Below are positions 63,774 to 64,000 of a stretch of 64,000 bases of DNA, piece by piece. The position numbers and the translations under genes are program-made. Numbering within the stretch: position 1 is the stretch's first letter; the number at the start of each line of letters is the position of its first letter. The DNA is taken from NCBI RefSeq assembly GCF_014650695.1, contig NZ_BMVL01000001.1, positions 797,075-861,074 on the forward strand. The letters are read 5' to 3'. The stretch comes from Streptomyces avidinii (GTDB lineage Bacteria; Actinomycetota; Actinomycetes; Streptomycetales; Streptomycetaceae). The notes beneath the pieces were generated by a model. That model did no database searches. It was given only the letters and a program-made list of their open reading frames with translations, and was not told the origin of the DNA.

Positions 63774-63971
63774 TCAGGCGACGTCGCGCCGACGCTCGGC
63801 GTAAGTGAAGGCGAGGAACTCGTCCAGCTCCTCGTCGGACTCGAAAGTGTCCGCCTTCAGATCGTCCAGGGACGTGATCGGCTGGGTGTTCTTCGCGGCC
63901 AGCAGTTCCTCCACCGACAGTCGCGGCCGGATCGGCGGGTAAATCGGGTGCTCGGTTTCCGCTGCGCTCAT
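63774..63971 (-). CDS. Probable antitoxin of the PIN toxin
   Basis: A 65-aa highly acidic protein (SLDDLKADTFESDEELDEFL) with no visible DNA-binding fold. GGGGAGG lies seven bases before the ATG at 63971. Size, acidity and position directly upstream of a PIN toxin fit an antitoxin whose C-terminal tail wraps the toxin. N-terminal Pro-rich part (HPIYPPIRPRLSVEELL) is uncharacterised. Only 29 bases remain before the window edge; the promoter is not fully seen. Confidence 0.75.
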   Translation of the reverse strand: MSAAETEHPIYPPIRPRLSVEELLAAKNTQPITSLDDLKADTFESDEELDEFLAFTYAERRRDVA

Positions 63972-64000
63972 GTGAGAACCTCCCCGCTGATGTCGGTCCC

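Noticed and set aside
1..64000. tRNA, rRNA, CRISPR arrays, insertion sequences, prophage or attachment sites
   Set aside because: No cloverleaf with a CCA-type end, no regularly spaced repeats, no transposase or integrase motifs were seen on either strand.

Overview
The window is about 72-74% G+C, has strongly GC-biased third codon positions, frequent GTG/TTG starts and Tat/lipoprotein-type exports, and carries a complete desferrioxamine locus (desEF-desABCD) beside a leucine-degradation cluster with acdH. Together with copZ-copA, actinobacterial gltA, DmdR-type iron boxes and short palindromic repeats of a kind common in Streptomyces, this points to the conserved chromosomal core of a Streptomyces (or close Streptomycetaceae) species. 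I see no rRNA, tRNA, CRISPR array, transposase or phage gene. The region is chromosomal rather than accessory, with small insertions, one decayed gene and a toxin-antitoxin pair at its right edge.

Layout. 1-9.1 kb: a secreted small protein, an alpha/beta hydrolase, a GNAT acetyltransferase, a membrane Ser/Thr kinase, a secreted subtilase, a pair of cell-surface proteins that look like an actinobacterial WxL/DUF916 system, and another hydrolase. 9.1-16.4 kb: myo-inositol catabolism in two divergent arms (iolC-iolB-iolD-mmsA leftward, iolE-iolG rightward). 16.7-20.7 kb: a small HTH protein, an MMPL/RND exporter divergent from a TetR regulator with two matching operators between them, and a cation/proton antiporter broken by an internal deletion. 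20.7-25.3 kb: CsoR-box-controlled copZ-copA, then citrate synthase. 25.3-35.6 kb: RecD2-like helicase, DUF937 protein, GNAT, EamA/LysR pair, GH3 hexosaminidase, S37 tripeptidyl aminopeptidase, secreted protein and a four-EF-hand protein.

35.6-49.2 kb: a single-chain double ABC exporter with one degenerate ATP site, a small membrane protein, a ThDP enzyme plus ureohydrolase operon divergent from a PucR regulator (plausibly arginine use via 2-ketoarginine and 4-guanidinobutyrate), an acyl-CoA dehydrogenase and TesB thioesterase, and DUF4253 and phosphatase-like proteins. 49.3-55.8 kb: a TetR regulator, two palindromic operators, and the methylcrotonyl-CoA carboxylase / HMG-CoA lyase / acyl-CoA dehydrogenase operon for leucine. 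55.8-63.3 kb: iron-regulated desE, desF and desABCD, each unit headed by an iron box. 63.3-64 kb: a VapBC-like pair.

The most unusual signal is that iolB and the biotin-carrying carboxylase subunit mccA both contain in-frame copies of the same roughly 45-bp GC-rich palindromic repeat, in each gene as an inverted pair. The repeat adds about 50 residues to the cupin protein IolB and two loops to MccA without breaking either reading frame.
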